From contig NC_080056.1 in assembly GCF_026212465.1 (NCBI RefSeq), forward strand, positions 6,160,017-6,224,016: 64,000 bases of DNA. Direction: 5' to 3'. The translations under genes and the position numbers were made by a program. The stretch comes from Amaranthus tricolor. Its lineage: Eukaryota; Streptophyta; Magnoliopsida; Caryophyllales; Amaranthaceae. Below are positions 26,559-39,522 of this stretch, piece by piece (the stretch's first letter is position 1; every line of letters begins with the position of its first letter). The notes beneath the pieces are model-generated. The model had not been told where the DNA came from, did no database searches, and was given only the letters and a program-made list of their open reading frames with translations.

Positions 26559-26932
26559 CCCCTCTGTTCCTTAAAGTTGTTTTCATTTGTCATTTTTGTC
26601 TTTTTATTTGTTGTTCTCCTAAAGAATTTTTCTACGTATACCACAAATTTTGGACATAATTAGCATTGTTAATCGTCATTTAGTATTTTGATAATTCTTA
26701 TTTCTTTTGATCCTCACATATTTTTAACTAACATTATGTAAATATTTTTTTAGTAATTATAATCCTTATTTTTTCAATACATTTATTTTAAAATGTTTAA
26801 ATGTTTATGTCCTCACTTTTTTCCATTTAATTTAATATTCGATAAAATAATATATCTATAATCTAACATATTATGTTTTTCATAATTCTCATTGACATTT
26901 TTTATGGAAAACTTTAAGGAATTGACAGAATA
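26559..26932. repeat. Stowaway-like element (degenerate)
   Basis: Left end CCCCTCTGTTCCTTAAAG and right end (inverted) TTCTGTCAATTCCTTAAAG share the inner 'tccttaaagt' but differ outside. AT-rich, non-coding. Confidence 0.5.
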
Positions 26933-27435
26933 ATACTTAACACTTGTCCGTATTGCTGCCGGAAAACCTTAAAATTGTTAATACTTAATTATATATTCAA
27001 ATTATAATTAATTAAGTGTCCGAGGTAGAACATTAAGCAAACGTGTAGTCCATGTAAAGTACAATCATTATTCATTAATAATAATTAAATGATAATTAAT
27101 GTTGAATGATTTAATAAAACAAACAATGAAAATAATGATGTAAAAGCTGGCGGAAAACACCGTCCATTCGATTTGGTTATGGTAGCCAAACAATATTATA
27201 ACGGTCCGAATTATAAAGGTCAGATTTATACGACGTTACCCATTCTCAATTATAGAAAAAAATTTATTTTTGCCGATTGAGATTTGGTATTGTTATCATT
27301 AATTGGTAGTGAAGTTTAATGACGGATCTAGAAAAAAAAAATACAATGTTAATAATTTAAAATAAAAAATTATATTTTATGGGCTTTGAACCCTAGTTAT
27401 TCATGTGGAAGTCAATACACTAATCGATTCATTTA

Positions 27436-28399
27436 GGGCATGTTTAGTTGGTTCATTTTTAATGGTATGGAATGGTATCACAATCATTCTAATGTTTGGT
27501 TAGCCATTTTTACATTGGAATGTCATACCCTTTGGATTCTCTATCCCATTCCATTCCTTAGAATCCCATACCCTCCTACCCCAAAGTTTCAAACTCCATT
27601 CCATTCCATATTCAAACCCTAATTCACTCTTTCTTCTTATTTCCCTCTCTTCCTTCAATCTGAGATTTTCTGTTCTGTTCTTCAATCTTCTTGTGAATAC
27701 CAGCAATGACGTAGTAGAGAACGAGTGCGGGACCAGCGTAATCATGAGAGGCTTTACCAGCGGTAACGAAGATTCCAGCGCCAACCATACCGCCGACGCC
27801 AAGACTTATGAGATCGTACCAACGGAGAGATTTACGCATGTCGGAACCAGAACGAGCTCTAACTTGATTAATCTCTTCGAAAGGAGTGGAAACAGATCGC
27901 TCGTTCGGCTAATCGTTTAGGAGTTTGACTCAACGCTTTGAAGTAAGAAGAGAAGTTTGAGAAGGATGAGGAAGAGAAACGTTGAGTTTCCGCCATTGAT
28001 GGGTTTTGTGAGTTTTCTCTCTCTAAGATGTTGCTCTGTTTTTTTGAAGATAAAGAGGGAAGGGAGGATGGTGTGAAGTGGGTTGAGAAAATCAGTAAAT
28101 GGAACTTGATTTGTGGGATTCTTGTTTCCTTTTCTAAAAAAATATTGTAAAAGTTTGGAAAAAACATTTGTGTGTATGTAGTTGTGTGTTTAATAAATGT
28201 GTGTATGTATCTATAAATATATATATATAAACTGGACAGAGAATCCATTCCATAATTGAACCAAACAGTGTGAATGGATTGAAAATCTATTACAGGATTG
28301 AACCAAACAGTTTTAGTCTGGTATGGGGTTCTGAATCCATACCATCCTGGTATGGGATTCCATACCATTCCAATCCTGCTCACTGAACCAAACGGACCC
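27436..28399. mobile_element. PIF/Harbinger-like element carrying a captured gene fragment
   Basis: Ends GGGCATGTTTAGTTGGTTC and, inverted, GGGTCCGTTTGGTTC are similar. Both are directly flanked by TTA (27433-27435 and 28400-28402), the 3-bp target of PIF/Harbinger elements. Subterminal zones are full of 'ggaatgg' and 'attgaaccaaacag' repeats. Between them lies part of a cationic amino acid transporter gene (27701-27996) with what looks like its 5' leader. No transposase is present, so it is a non-autonomous 'Pack'-type element of 964 bp. Confidence 0.75.
27701..27996 (-). pseudogene. Cationic amino acid transporter (CAT) exon-1 fragment
   Basis: From the ATG at 27996 the minus strand reads an N-terminal tail ending SYFKALSQTPKRLAERA, then continues one frame over as EEINQVRARSGSDMRKSLRW, then YDLISLGVGGMVGAGIFVT and GPALVLYYVIAG. 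This is the N-terminus and first membrane segment of plant CAT/APC amino acid permeases. A shift near 27895, best explained by loss of 2 bp, breaks the frame. Homology ends at 27701 where a GT donor-like site occurs, so only exon 1 was captured. It lies entirely inside the element 27436-28399 and is not expected to make transporter. Confidence 0.85.
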
Positions 28400-28402
28400 T
28401 TA

Positions 28403-29216
28403 GTGTATTTTTACATGTGCTATTTGATATTACTTTGGATTTAATAAATGCCAACTGACCTCAATGACTACGCATTACATCCGTCTATGGTGAACCCTGT
28501 AAAATAAATAATTTAAGAAACTATGATTAATTAGTTATAGAGTATCTATCAAATCTCACATTATTGATTATCTTTTATTATTATAATTACTTTTTCTGTC
28601 TAAGTTGCTGTATAAATATTTTTTTTTTTGTTTTTGCAAATTATTTGATATTTTTTAATAGGAAAATTATATACTAATCAAACCCACGTTAATCTTTTTC
28701 AACCAAAACTTTTTGTTACAATATCTAAAATATATCAAAAAATATCTATAGTCAAACCCACTTTTTATTAGTTTTTATTTTCTCCTTATCTTTCTCGAGT
28801 CGGGGAACTTCATTGGCCGGGCTTTCCTTAATGAGTATGAGTTGTCGCCGTTCTTCCTTCCCCAAACCCTATCCATAGTTCTTTTATGAATGGATACATT
28901 GAATAAGATGATGATGATGATCTATTGTCAAGATGTAAAAGAAAACTATTTGAATTTGTTATTCAATCAATATTCCAAACCATTATAACCCAAATGTGAC
29001 CCTCATAAAAGCAACAAATTTATGTTTGGAGTGATTAAATTGAGACGCAGAAAGTACTTTTTTTTTATATCGCAGTTAATAGCTATAGATTTTCTTAGTT
29101 TGTGCTTGTTTTATTATAATTGTTATTAATCATGTCTTTTTAAATTTTTTTTCTTTTATTATTAATATTAATTTATTTTACAATAAATGTGTTGTAATAA
29201 TTTTAGTGCAAAATAT
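28403..29216 (+). other. Duplicated knottin upstream and intron-1 sequence
   Basis: About 28520-28580 matches the knottin upstream region (inverted 24610-24690), for example 'cacattattgattatctt'. From about 28585 it matches knottin intron 1 (inverted 23450-23890), ending in a splice acceptor. The promoter and exon 1 that should lie between are absent. A segment at about 28770-28930 has no counterpart in the intact gene. Confidence 0.7.
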
Positions 29217-30379
29217 GGGTGGAAAACCACTTGCCAAAGATTGTAATCTTCGGGGACTATTGTACTCCATTTGGTGGTTTGGGTATTATTGTTCTATTGA
29301 CAGACATACTTGTGTTGCATGTAAGTTTAAATTAGATTTCTCTTAAATTTCATGTTTTAAATATCATTTATCTGTTCTTTTTATGCTGTAAATAATAATA
29401 TTTATTTTAACTAAGATAAAATTCAATTCTTAACAATTAATACTTAACATTATCGATAACAAACTTTTAAAATAAAATATTAAGCACCCAGATCACTAAG
29501 ACTTAGGTTTATACATCATTATCCATTTTTTTAATGTAAAAATAATATTTTGAAATAATAATTAAATCTTTAAAATAAATATCTAAACACGAAGAAACAT
29601 AGCATCTAATGAGTAATAAACTAATTAAATATTATTATTCATACAAGAATATAATTATGATTGACTATGTTCAACAATGATGCTCCCTTTAGTATAATTT
29701 CTTTTACCATAAAAAGTCATGAAATTAAGTTTCTTACTCTAACATATACCTAGTTTTGTGCCCCACATTTATTCTACTATTTATGAAGATATTTTATAAT
29801 ATAAAGTCTAAAATTTAACACATGCACAACTTGTTTGATATTTTTTTCTGAAACTAGATTTGTTTAATATTTAAAAATGTATACTTTTGTCATATAAAAC
29901 ATATATCCATAGCCGTTGTTACTTATTATCGATCAAAAAACAATAACAGTGCTAGAATCTTAATTTAAAAACGTAAACTCTCCTACATAAATCAATATCT
30001 CAATTTTAATTGTCGTTCATATGGATTATTGTTCTCAGTTCACTCTGTTATTATTGATAATTGACTAAATATTATATAAATGATTATAAAAATCACAATT
30101 TTGGGTTTCAATTTCAAACAAAGCATATAATTAAGGACCATATATAGGAAAAAATAACTGATAATTCAACACGTGCTCATATAATTAGTCTCTATGATTA
30201 AAAAATTGTGATGGAACTTTTTAATTTCAGATCCAAACCCGAGTTGCAGAAAATCGGGGCAAAATTGTGGTGGACTTCAAGGTTCATGTTGTGGAAAAAT
30301 GGATTGTTATCGAACATGGTCCTGGTTCAGAGGAGTCAAATGGGGAAACTTACTCGGAGGGACTTGTCAAAAAGAATGA
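29217..30379 (+). pseudogene. Knottin pseudogene 2 (no exon 1, frameshifted exon 2)
   Basis: Exon 2 (29217-29320) keeps the acceptor, the GGKPLAKDC-like start and the donor, but is 104 bp instead of 123. The net 19-bp loss removes part of the first cysteine module and shifts the frame. Exon 3 (30231-30379) is 149 bp, identical in length to the intact gene, with all six cysteines and stop. Exon 1 and the promoter are deleted (see 28403-29216). It is opposite in orientation to the intact gene at 21787-23976 and cannot produce the peptide. Confidence 0.85.
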
Positions 30380-32298
30380 TATTATGAGAATATAAACTTT
30401 TTGTTTGTGATCGTTTGATCAACTACACAATTGCGCTCTTGAGCCACACAACTTTATTTTTCATTGCATTCTTGTGTTGTTATAAATTGAAAGGGCCCTT
30501 GTATAAGTAAAATTTCGGTTATTTTTTCTCTAACTATGTAATTTAGTAAATATGTAATTAACTGAGAAACGTAATGCTGTAAGTTCGATCCATGCCAGAA
30601 GCTACTTAATTATGCAAATACTACTTTTTAATTATAAGGATTTACTCAATTTGGGCCCCTTTTTGAGCCGGACGCTAGGCGATTATACTTCAAAATTACC
30701 CTAAGGAACGGTCCGGTATGTTTATTTTGATAAAAATGAAAATAACACACTATCCTTTAAATTTGTACTATATCATTTTATTTTAATGAGTATTACTGCT
30801 CTGGTAACAAAATATATTGTCTTCTTGGTAAGTTAAAATAATCTTTTGCATAATATCACTTTATTGTTATTGGGTTTATATGTCAATTGTCAAATAATAA
30901 AACAAATATAAAAAGCTTCTCTAAAAAAACAAATATAAAGCTTTTAATTGTTTACTTGTAGTAATATATATATGTTTAATTTGGAGTCAATTTTTGAATG
31001 TTTTTGACTTTTAAGATAAATCCTAACATTAGTTCATCAAAAAATTTATTCCTAAATTTTTATTCAATAATAAAAAAAGGTAAATTATTTTAAAATAATC
31101 TAATATTTTATTTTTCTTTCAAAAATTCCACCTTTTGAATAACCATAAAAATCCCAACATTAAAGCTTGTTTTCTTATAATATTACTTTTGGCTACAATA
31201 AATTTTTTGTTTTTAAAAAAGTTAAAAATAAAGAAAAGATGAAACTAATATTTTCACGAATTTTGAAAAATGAAGGACGAACTCCTTCCAATCCATTCCA
31301 CCCAATACCCTCCCTTGTTCCCCTTTTCCTCTTTATACTATTACGTGCGCTATGTTCATTCAAAGCTTTAATCTTTATATTTTTGTGTGTATACTCTTAA
31401 TTTTTTTTCATCTTTCTACGCCTGTTTTAACTGTTTGAGGGTCCAAGATCAATACATTTTCCTTTTAGATTATAATTGTTATTTAATACGGAGCATTTAA
31501 TTAATGTATCGTTAACGGAGCGGGTCGACGTAACGGGTCAAGGATCAGTGTGCTTTCAAACGGGTCGTTTTTAAATTTTTTTATACGATAAAATTATATA
31601 TATGCAGGTCGACCAAAGATGCTAAAAATCTGAATAAAAAATAATTGGATAAACTTATTTAAACGGGTTGGGGGTCAAAATCCAAACGGATTTTGACTCG
31701 TCACGGCCTATATAAAATTTTGACCCACTCCACCTCAAGCCTGGGCTGTTAGAATTTTGATTCATACCGGCGCGACTCGATTAGTAGCACTTTTCCTAAA
31801 CAAACATGGGTTATTACTTTCTTTCTATTTCTCTTCCCTTCTTTATTCCTTTTCCTATTTCCCCTTTTCCTTCGTTTTTTGTCTAAATGATGCAAAATAA
31901 GCAGGTCAGATAAGTAAAAATTACTTTTTTCATATTAAATTACTTGCAACATTTGCCTTTTTTTCACGTAGTTCAATACATTAATTTAATCGTTAATATC
32001 TCTTATTATGGATAGAAAAAATTATAAAAATTTGATTCGTTGCATCGAAACAAATCAAAAAAGATTTCACTTAACTATGTTTTAACTTATAAAATAAGAA
32101 TTAATTACAAATTAAAAATGATTAGTGAATAGTGCATATATTACTAATATTACAACTAATTTGAAACTAAGAAAGTATTAAGCTAAACTGGATGACAGGA
32201 AACAAGCCTAATGCAATATTGTCACCAAAACATATATTCCTCAATTAGTTAAGCACACTTTTATTATTTGATCTTCTTTTCAATTTATAATAATAATA
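30380..32298. other. Intergenic between knottin pseudogenes
   Basis: No gene was recognised. 31490-31790 carries several 'cgggtc' and 'gggtcaa' motifs like subterminal repeats of plant MITEs, but no clean ends were found. 31960-32180 resembles the interior of the Stowaway-like family (for example 37721-37973). Confidence 0.35.
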
Positions 32299-35200
32299 AT
32301 GGAGGGAAACTTTGTTTCTTACAAGTCCAGGAGAAATATTATGGTAGCAATTCTTTTTGGGTTGGCTCTAAGTAAATAAATTATGTTATAATTCTTTTAT
32401 CACTTGTTTTTCTTGTATAACTATTTTTATAAGGACTGTCTATTTCTCGACGATATAATCTTAAAATAGGTTATTTATATTCTCATCATAATATATATTG
32501 AATGAGATATTTAACTCGTGTATGTGGCACGCAGTGGCACTGTATCATTTTAACGTACAATTTGTATTTGTTGTACGTGTTTGTTTGATGAATCTTTGTC
32601 TTTTTTTTTTCTATCATTTCATTTGAAATAAATAATATTGCAATAATTTTAGTGCAATTTATGGCCGGAAAAGCACTTGCCAAAGATTGCAAGTTTCATG
32701 GGGAGATATGTATTCCATTTGTTGTTGTCCTGGATATTATTGCTACAATAAACGATGTACTCCAGGTGAGTTGAAACAATCTTTTTCATTTTTTTTAAAT
32801 TTTATTGTGTTATTGTATTTGTATGTCAATCGTTCTATAATAAAATAATTATTTAGTCCATATATAAAGAAAATCTTAAGATAAAATCGTCTCACATAAA
32901 AATATGAAAAACATCATATCTTAAGTTTTTTTACTCCAGCATCGCGCATCGCTGGTTTTTTGCCCTACTTTAATTACATTATTTATTGAGATTTTTAAAA
33001 TATTTTATTTAAAATAAAATGTCTAAAAATATAACACATGTTTGATGTTTGAGTTGCTTCATATTTTAGATTGAAACTAATAATGTAACCGTCCCGAATT
33101 ATGAGGGCAAAGACTAATTGGAATTTAGCATTAATCAAGCGGAAACTCACTTTTGCCAGCACAATTAAGAGGGTTACTTAAAAGTTAAACCAATGTCCAA
33201 GTAAAAAACTTGAACCAAAACCAAAGCAATATAACGAAACTCTTAGTTGCCCAAAATAAAGGAAAATTACAACCAAATTGAAATAATTCTGAAGTTCGAA
33301 TTACATCTTTAAAATTGTCCAAATCTAAACAATTGTACTATTAGTCTGTCTGATACAATAAAGAGATCTAAACAAAAGGGAGTCAAACTCCAACTCAAGT
33401 TCATCCTTCGCTCGCGTATCAATTCTCCGTCGAGGTGCCATGGGAGTTCACTCTAAAAACAAAAACCATTTGAAAACATACAAAGCATAGTATCAGCAAA
33501 AGGCTGAGTATAACACACTAGTGCTCGTCAAACAAGTTTTTAAAACATTTTGATTTGAGTAAATTCATTTTAAAAGATGCTTTTCGATTTGATAAATCAT
33601 ATCATCATTCAAACTCTATTCAATGGTTTCATAATAATTCTAAGTTCTCATTTTTCATCATAAATCATAAGATCTCAATGAATCCAAATCAACTTCAAAC
33701 TCAAATTATAAGTTCTAGAAATAGTGTAACACTTTTATTAGCCCATTTAAACTTATAAAAGTCATGTATGATATTTTATTATTTTGTATAGGTATTTTAT
33801 TGATAAATAAAATAAAATCGATTTAAATTATTAAAGTCAGTATAAAATAATATAAAAATTCTATAATGTTTTAGAAACTATGCTAAGGAATAAATTTTAA
33901 ATAACCATTAAAAATCACTTAGGGTATTTTTAGTAATTAATGTCGTTATTTTACCGATAAAACAAATAGAATTTATTTAAGTCCATATATGGTCACGAAA
34001 ATCCATATAATGTTTTTAACATGCATCTACTATTTATATAAGTGTCTCATAAATTTTTCATGTCTAAAAGACATTATTTAGTAATTTTTTTATATTTTAC
34101 CGTTTTATTAACTTACCGATTATTAATAACCGAGTAAAACTTATTAAGGTCCTTAAATGTCCATGAAACGTTTCCAAAATTTTACCATAGTTAGTTACTA
34201 TCCATATGAGTATGTGATAAAAATTTCAATCTACACGTCCTTATTTGGTAATTATTTTATATTTTACTATTTCACCATCTACCGATAAACAATTAAACGA
34301 GTACTCAAAAATCATGAAAATCCCAAACTAACTATATTCTGGCCAAATTTTGTTGGATATATTATAATATGTTTTTATTAATTATTTTGATGATGAAGGG
34401 TTTATTTAATATCATTTTTCATAATAAGAGTATTTAACACCTTATAATCCATTAAAATATCATTTTAACGTATAAATTTCAAGAAAAATATCCAAGAGAA
34501 TTTCTTAACATATAGCTACTGAAAATTACTTCTAAAATGCATTTCAAATATTTTTCAAGTCCATATAATCTTTTTCATCACAATTACTTTAAACATGTTT
34601 TTAAACATATAACAATTCATAAAATCAACATGCATGATGCCCACAATAATAACACATGTAATATTTCATCTACTCAAAATTATCATTTTGATACAGTTTT
34701 CAAGATTTAAGAACTTCTCTTTGGGAATTTTATTTTTAAAACAAGTTTATACACAAATTTTCTCAACTTATTTTTAAATTCTTTAAAAATCACCTCATGT
34801 GACATACCTCGATCCTTAGCTCCAAAAGTACTTCTCAACCTTTGGTACAACTTCTCAATAACTAAGATCCAACTCTTTTGCTACAATCATTTTTAAAGAA
34901 TTCAAAAATACCATTATTTCAGATTTTTCTATGTAACTTGATGACTTTTGATTTCTAACTGAAGATTGTTAGATTTACTTACCCTTTGATATTTTTTTTT
35001 AATTTAGAGATTGATTAGTGTTGAGCAACACTTGTTGAATAAGTCTCACAACTTGAGAGTTTTTGGCTAGGAAACACAAATAGGAGATTGTAAATTGATG
35101 GAAGAAAACTATTTCAAATTTTCTTCTTTTGGCCGAAATTTCTAGACCTTCTTAGGAGATTATCTTTCTTAGTTATTATGATGAAATACCCATTTTATAT

Positions 35201-36900
35201 TAATCTTAGTTTATAGAAAGATTTCATGTAAAAAAAAATTTACATGAACAAGTTTTAACAAAATTATTGGAATAAATAAATGAACATAACTTACTCTATG
35301 CTTGGTAGATTTCTTCAAGTTTGGTATCTATTGAAAGCTCTTGAAATGAAGATTATTTTTTATGGAATAATTGAGTTTATAAACATAAATTTTTAAAAGT
35401 TTTAGATGGATTTTTGAAGAAGATTTGATGAGAAAAGAATGTGTGTTTTAGTAGTTAAAACTTTGTAGTTTTCTAGTATTTGTTCTTGGATGGATATGGG
35501 AGCAACATATTTGTGTTTATGGCCGGATGAAATGGCATATTAGGGGTTGTTTTTACTTCTTGTTATAGCATTTGCATGCTTGTACCGATACACAATCTAG
35601 ATTAAAACAAAAGGAGATTTTGAATAGTGTGTTTAGGTAGTGTATGTAAGTGAACAAAGAGCTAAAAAGGGGGTATGGGATAGCCATATGGGGCTGCTGT
35701 TTGGGGCTGCTGTTTGGCGTTGAATTGAGGTGATTTTATCCTCAATTTGGTCTATTATGGTGTAAGAAATATTTATCTAAGATAGTTTAAGGTTTGGATA
35801 AAAATTGTTGTACATGTAACAAGTTATATAACTTGTATTTCATGTATAAAAATGACTTGTATATATGTATAAAATATTCAATTTATTCTCAACATGGGTA
35901 AATAAAGTTTTCGAATAAGTATTATAATTTTTTTCAAATTGTTGTGGGTAATTGCTCAACTTTAAGTTTTTATACGTTACTTGTTACAATTCATAACCAC
36001 GTTACGGATTAACTAGTTTCTAATCATCGTAGTTTTTTTTTATTTAATTACTACAATCACTATTTAAAAATATTTTAGAGGTTAAATTCGTGATTAAAAT
36101 GAGATTAATTTCTGGGACTGTTTCAAATAAGATTAGTTTATAATTTGATCATATATAAAATTTTCATATTATTGATGATTGACTAATCATACAATTATAC
36201 AACATTATAAAAACTATAAAATTTCAAGTGGCGATTTTATAGAGTTTTGCATAATGGCATATTATTACCGGTTAAAATATGATTATGTGACTTTCAAAAG
36301 GATTTTATTACAAAACTTATAGTTTTAAGTATTGTAGGTAAGTTTTCAAAAGTATTTTATAAGATTAAATATGTATAACATATTAAAATCTCTCTGAAAA
36401 TTGTACATAGTGATGATGATTTTTGGAAAACTATTTTACAATAGTTAATTTTGGGCAGAATATATTATCAATAATTATTTATTCAATCAAGCAATAATTA
36501 TGTTGTTATAAAATCTTATATATATTATTACATTTTATTAATATATCGCAATTTGATAATTATAATATGCAATTGCCTCTTTCTTTAAATTTATATTTAT
36601 ACGTATTTTCATACAAACAAACTTCGTGCGTTGCACAAGTTTGTATACTAGTTTATTAAGGTCAGTATGGAGGAAGAATCCAACATATAATTAAACATGT
36701 ACGTGCTCATATAAGTCTCTATTAAAAAATATGTGTTGAAACTTTTGATTTCAGAACCAAACCCGAGTTGTAGGAAATCAGGGCGAAATTGTGGTGGGCA
36801 TCAAGGTTCATGTTGTGGAAGAAGCGATTGTTATAGATCATCGTGGCCTGAAGGCGTCGGTTGGGAAAACCTTCTCGGGGGGAGCTGTCAACAGGAATAA
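32299..36900 (+). pseudogene. Knottin pseudogene 3 (frameshifted exon 2, huge intron 2)
   Basis: Exon 1 (32299-32371) starts MEGNFVSYKS and keeps a hydrophobic segment and donor. Exon 2 (32653-32765) is 113 bp instead of 123. The 10-bp net loss shifts the frame between the second cysteine and the CC pair. Exon 3 (36755-36900) keeps all six cysteines and the stop. Intron 2 is about 4 kb against 1.4 kb in the intact gene because of inserted DNA (about 33084-36651). Splice sites remain. Unless splicing bypasses the frameshift, no double-knottin protein is expected. Confidence 0.83.
33084..36652 (+). mobile_element. Insertion in pseudogene 3 intron: LTR-like sequence and Helitron 3' end
   Basis: Homology to the intact gene's intron 2 stops at about 33083 and resumes near 36680. 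The inserted DNA begins TGTAACCGTCCCGAATT, like the start of plant Gypsy LTRs. A possible TG..CA end is at 35988, without a target duplication. The right end has the hairpin ACTTCGTGC-GTT-GCACAAGT followed by TTGTATACTAGT, the typical Helitron 3' terminus (hairpin, ~8-10 nt, CTAG, then T). No coding domain was recognised. How many elements this represents is unclear. Confidence 0.5.
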
Positions 36901-37720
36901 AATCAAAGTCAGAGTCATCAGCCCAATATCTCACACAAATCAGGACTATCTAGAGAAATGATATTCACAATTACGCTCATCAACTACATAACTTTATTTT
37001 TCATTGAATTTTTGTTTGTTATAAATTGATTATTGGTGTGTTTACCAAGTTTGTTGTTTTGTTGATTTCTAAACTTTATTTGTTTGGATTTTTGAACTTA
37101 TTTTATTTGAATTTTCGTGAATATTTGATTTGATGGTTTATCCTAATCGAGATTAATATTCGTGGCTTTCGACGTCATTCAATCCCTTCTTCAGGTGTTT
37201 AATTTAAATTTAATAACGTTACAAGACAACATGAATACCATTGGCATTGGTGTCTAGTCGGACCGTCGTAACAGTTAATGGTACCAATATATCGATCGAT
37301 GACCAATCTATTTGGTAACCACCTAGTCTCCAAACACTATAAAATTTTATTTTGTTTTTATTTCATCAGCCCCATTAACCCATTATCAAAAGGAAACTAA
37401 CACCAAAGAGGAGTAGGGTTAGACCAACGAAGAAGTATAAAGGGGAATAAAAAGTGAGTATAACGGGTAGTAGGTACCTACAATAGTCGGTTAAAATGCA
37501 AAAATGTGTGCTATCAGCAAATAATATACTACGGTTAAATTATTTAGAATTAATCAATAATAGAGATTATTCACAGTAGATGAACAATAGGTGGGACTAT
37601 TTTAAACAATTTTTCTCATTAAAATCCGGTTTTAAAACTCAAGGTGACTTAGATTAAAGATAGACTTAAATTAAATTTTCTTTGTTAAAATACCAACATA
37701 TGAAAACAATCTAAATCGTA
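36901..37720. other. Intergenic downstream of knottin pseudogene 3
   Basis: No gene was recognised. 37535-37620 resembles one arm of the 'ctagaataatc' foldback family. Confidence 0.35.
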
Positions 37721-37973
37721 TTTCCTTCTTTTCACTATACTTACTATATTTAACTTTTTATGCAATTTAACATGATATTTTGATTAAGTATATATTGAAC
37801 CATACACATACAAAAATTATAAAAACTTAATATTATTAAAGTATGTCGATTAGACGATTGATGATCAAACAAGATCTCACTTGGCTGTATTTTTTTACAC
37901 ATTAACAGCAATATATAAAATAAGATTGAACGATAAATAATGTTATGTAGTAAGTATTTTAGAAAGGAGAAAG
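37721..37973. repeat. Stowaway-like MITE
   Basis: Left end TTTCCTTCTTTTCACTATAC and right end (inverted) CTTTCTCCTTTCTAAAATAC match, and both continue inward into 'ttacta'. Flanked by TA. The interior resembles 11335-11587. Confidence 0.6.
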
Positions 37974-38591
37974 TATATATATATTACTCTTATTTTGTAT
38001 TTTATTCTTAATTTATAAATTTATATATTACTCTTACTTATTAATTTATTACTCTTATATATTACTTTTTGACACTATTCACTTATATATTACTCTTATT
38101 TTGTGTTTTATTCTTAATTTATTAATTATAACATAGTCAAGTGAGATCTTGTTTGATTCATCTCAATGCAAAGAGTATTAATATCTACTTTTTATAATAT
38201 TTTGTTATATATAGTAAGAAATATTAAGCATTAAATAAGTGCATTGAATAGCGTGAAAAAAATAATAAGAAATTTTCAGTGGAATGGAGAATCTTTGTCC
38301 TTAATAATGTTTTTTGGTAACTTAAATTCCCACCCTTCGTTAATGGGAAATTTATTTACCATGATACCGTCCACATAGGACGGTATCCAAAAAAAAATTT
38401 ATTTTATTTTTTAGATCAAATCGCTATCTCAAATGACGGTTTTATTAAAACTATAATTTAAAAAAAATAAAAAAATATTAAAGTAAACCGACACTTAAGA
38501 TGGCGGTTTTGCTTATTTAAAAATTTTTGACAAAAAAAAAATATGGGCTTCATTAAAGGTTATGGGCCAAAATTGTATTTAGATAAACACT

Positions 38592-38850
38592 AATTCTTAA
38601 ATAAGACGGTCTTACAGTAAGACCATCTCTATTGGGTTGACCTAATATATATTTTTTGTCTTAGAGTGCTCACTTATAATGTTAAAGTGATTACTTATAA
38701 TTTTAAAATAATTACTTTTTATAGTTTTAGAGTGATTACTTATAATTTTAAAACAATCACTTACGATCTTAAAGTAAATAATTAAAATTATAGGCTAAAT
38801 ATATGGATCCATCTCATGATGAGACGGTCTCATACAAGACGGATTGTTAG
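38592..38850. repeat. MITE, 'agacggtctcat' family
   Basis: Left end 'cttaaataagacggtcttac' and right end 'gatgagacggtctcatacaa' are inverted relatives. The centre repeats 'cacttataattttaaa'. 259 bp, non-coding. Confidence 0.7.
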
Positions 38851-39136
38851 ATAAAAAGCAAAGGCATGGAATTATTTCGTTAAAAGTTAAGGGTGCAGTT
38901 AGTCGGAAAGGTCAACCTTGCGCCATGGAATAGCTGAACGCGTGTTCGATCTCAGATAGCGGTTTCCTCTTTTATACAAATCGTCATCTGATTTAGCAGT
39001 TTGATATTGAAAAAAATTAAAAAAAATTATTATCCTACATAGACGAAATGAAGTGAAATATGTTTTCCTATTACATAAAATGAGAATTATTTTGTAAAAA
39101 GACAATATTATGGAAATGAACTCTGAAATGGAGGTA

Positions 39137-39189
<53 letters not shown>
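39137..39189. repeat. (TA)n microsatellite
   Basis: Pure TA run of about 50 bp. Confidence 0.95.
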
Positions 39190-39193
<4 letters not shown>

Positions 39194-39522
39194 CCTTATT
39201 AGGGCTTTAATTATGAGAAGCCATAAAGTTGTTAATTGCTATAATGAATGATTGATCATGTGAGAAGCTCATCATTGGAAGACTAAAAGATTAAAGTAAT
39301 TTATGGATAATTGATATGAACATTAAATACCATGTGAGTTTCATATGATAAACTAATTTATCCTTATGTTTGTACGGTTAGCACTGATCATGTGCCCTTT
39401 TTGCATAAACGGATTCATATTCATACAATTTATTACTCCAACTCACATGAATCATTATATATATTTTCTTTGGTTTAGTGTTGATTAATTCCAAATTCCA
39501 TAATCATATTTATGCTAAATAA

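Noticed and set aside
27868..28383. 171-codon minus-strand frame taken as a full protein
   Set aside because: Its first part is translation of the Harbinger-like subterminal repeats. Only the C-terminal ~40 residues are the CAT start, which is then frameshifted.
33084..35988. Confident solo Gypsy LTR
   Set aside because: The start looks right, but no target duplication or matching second LTR was found, so it is kept as a tentative insertion only.
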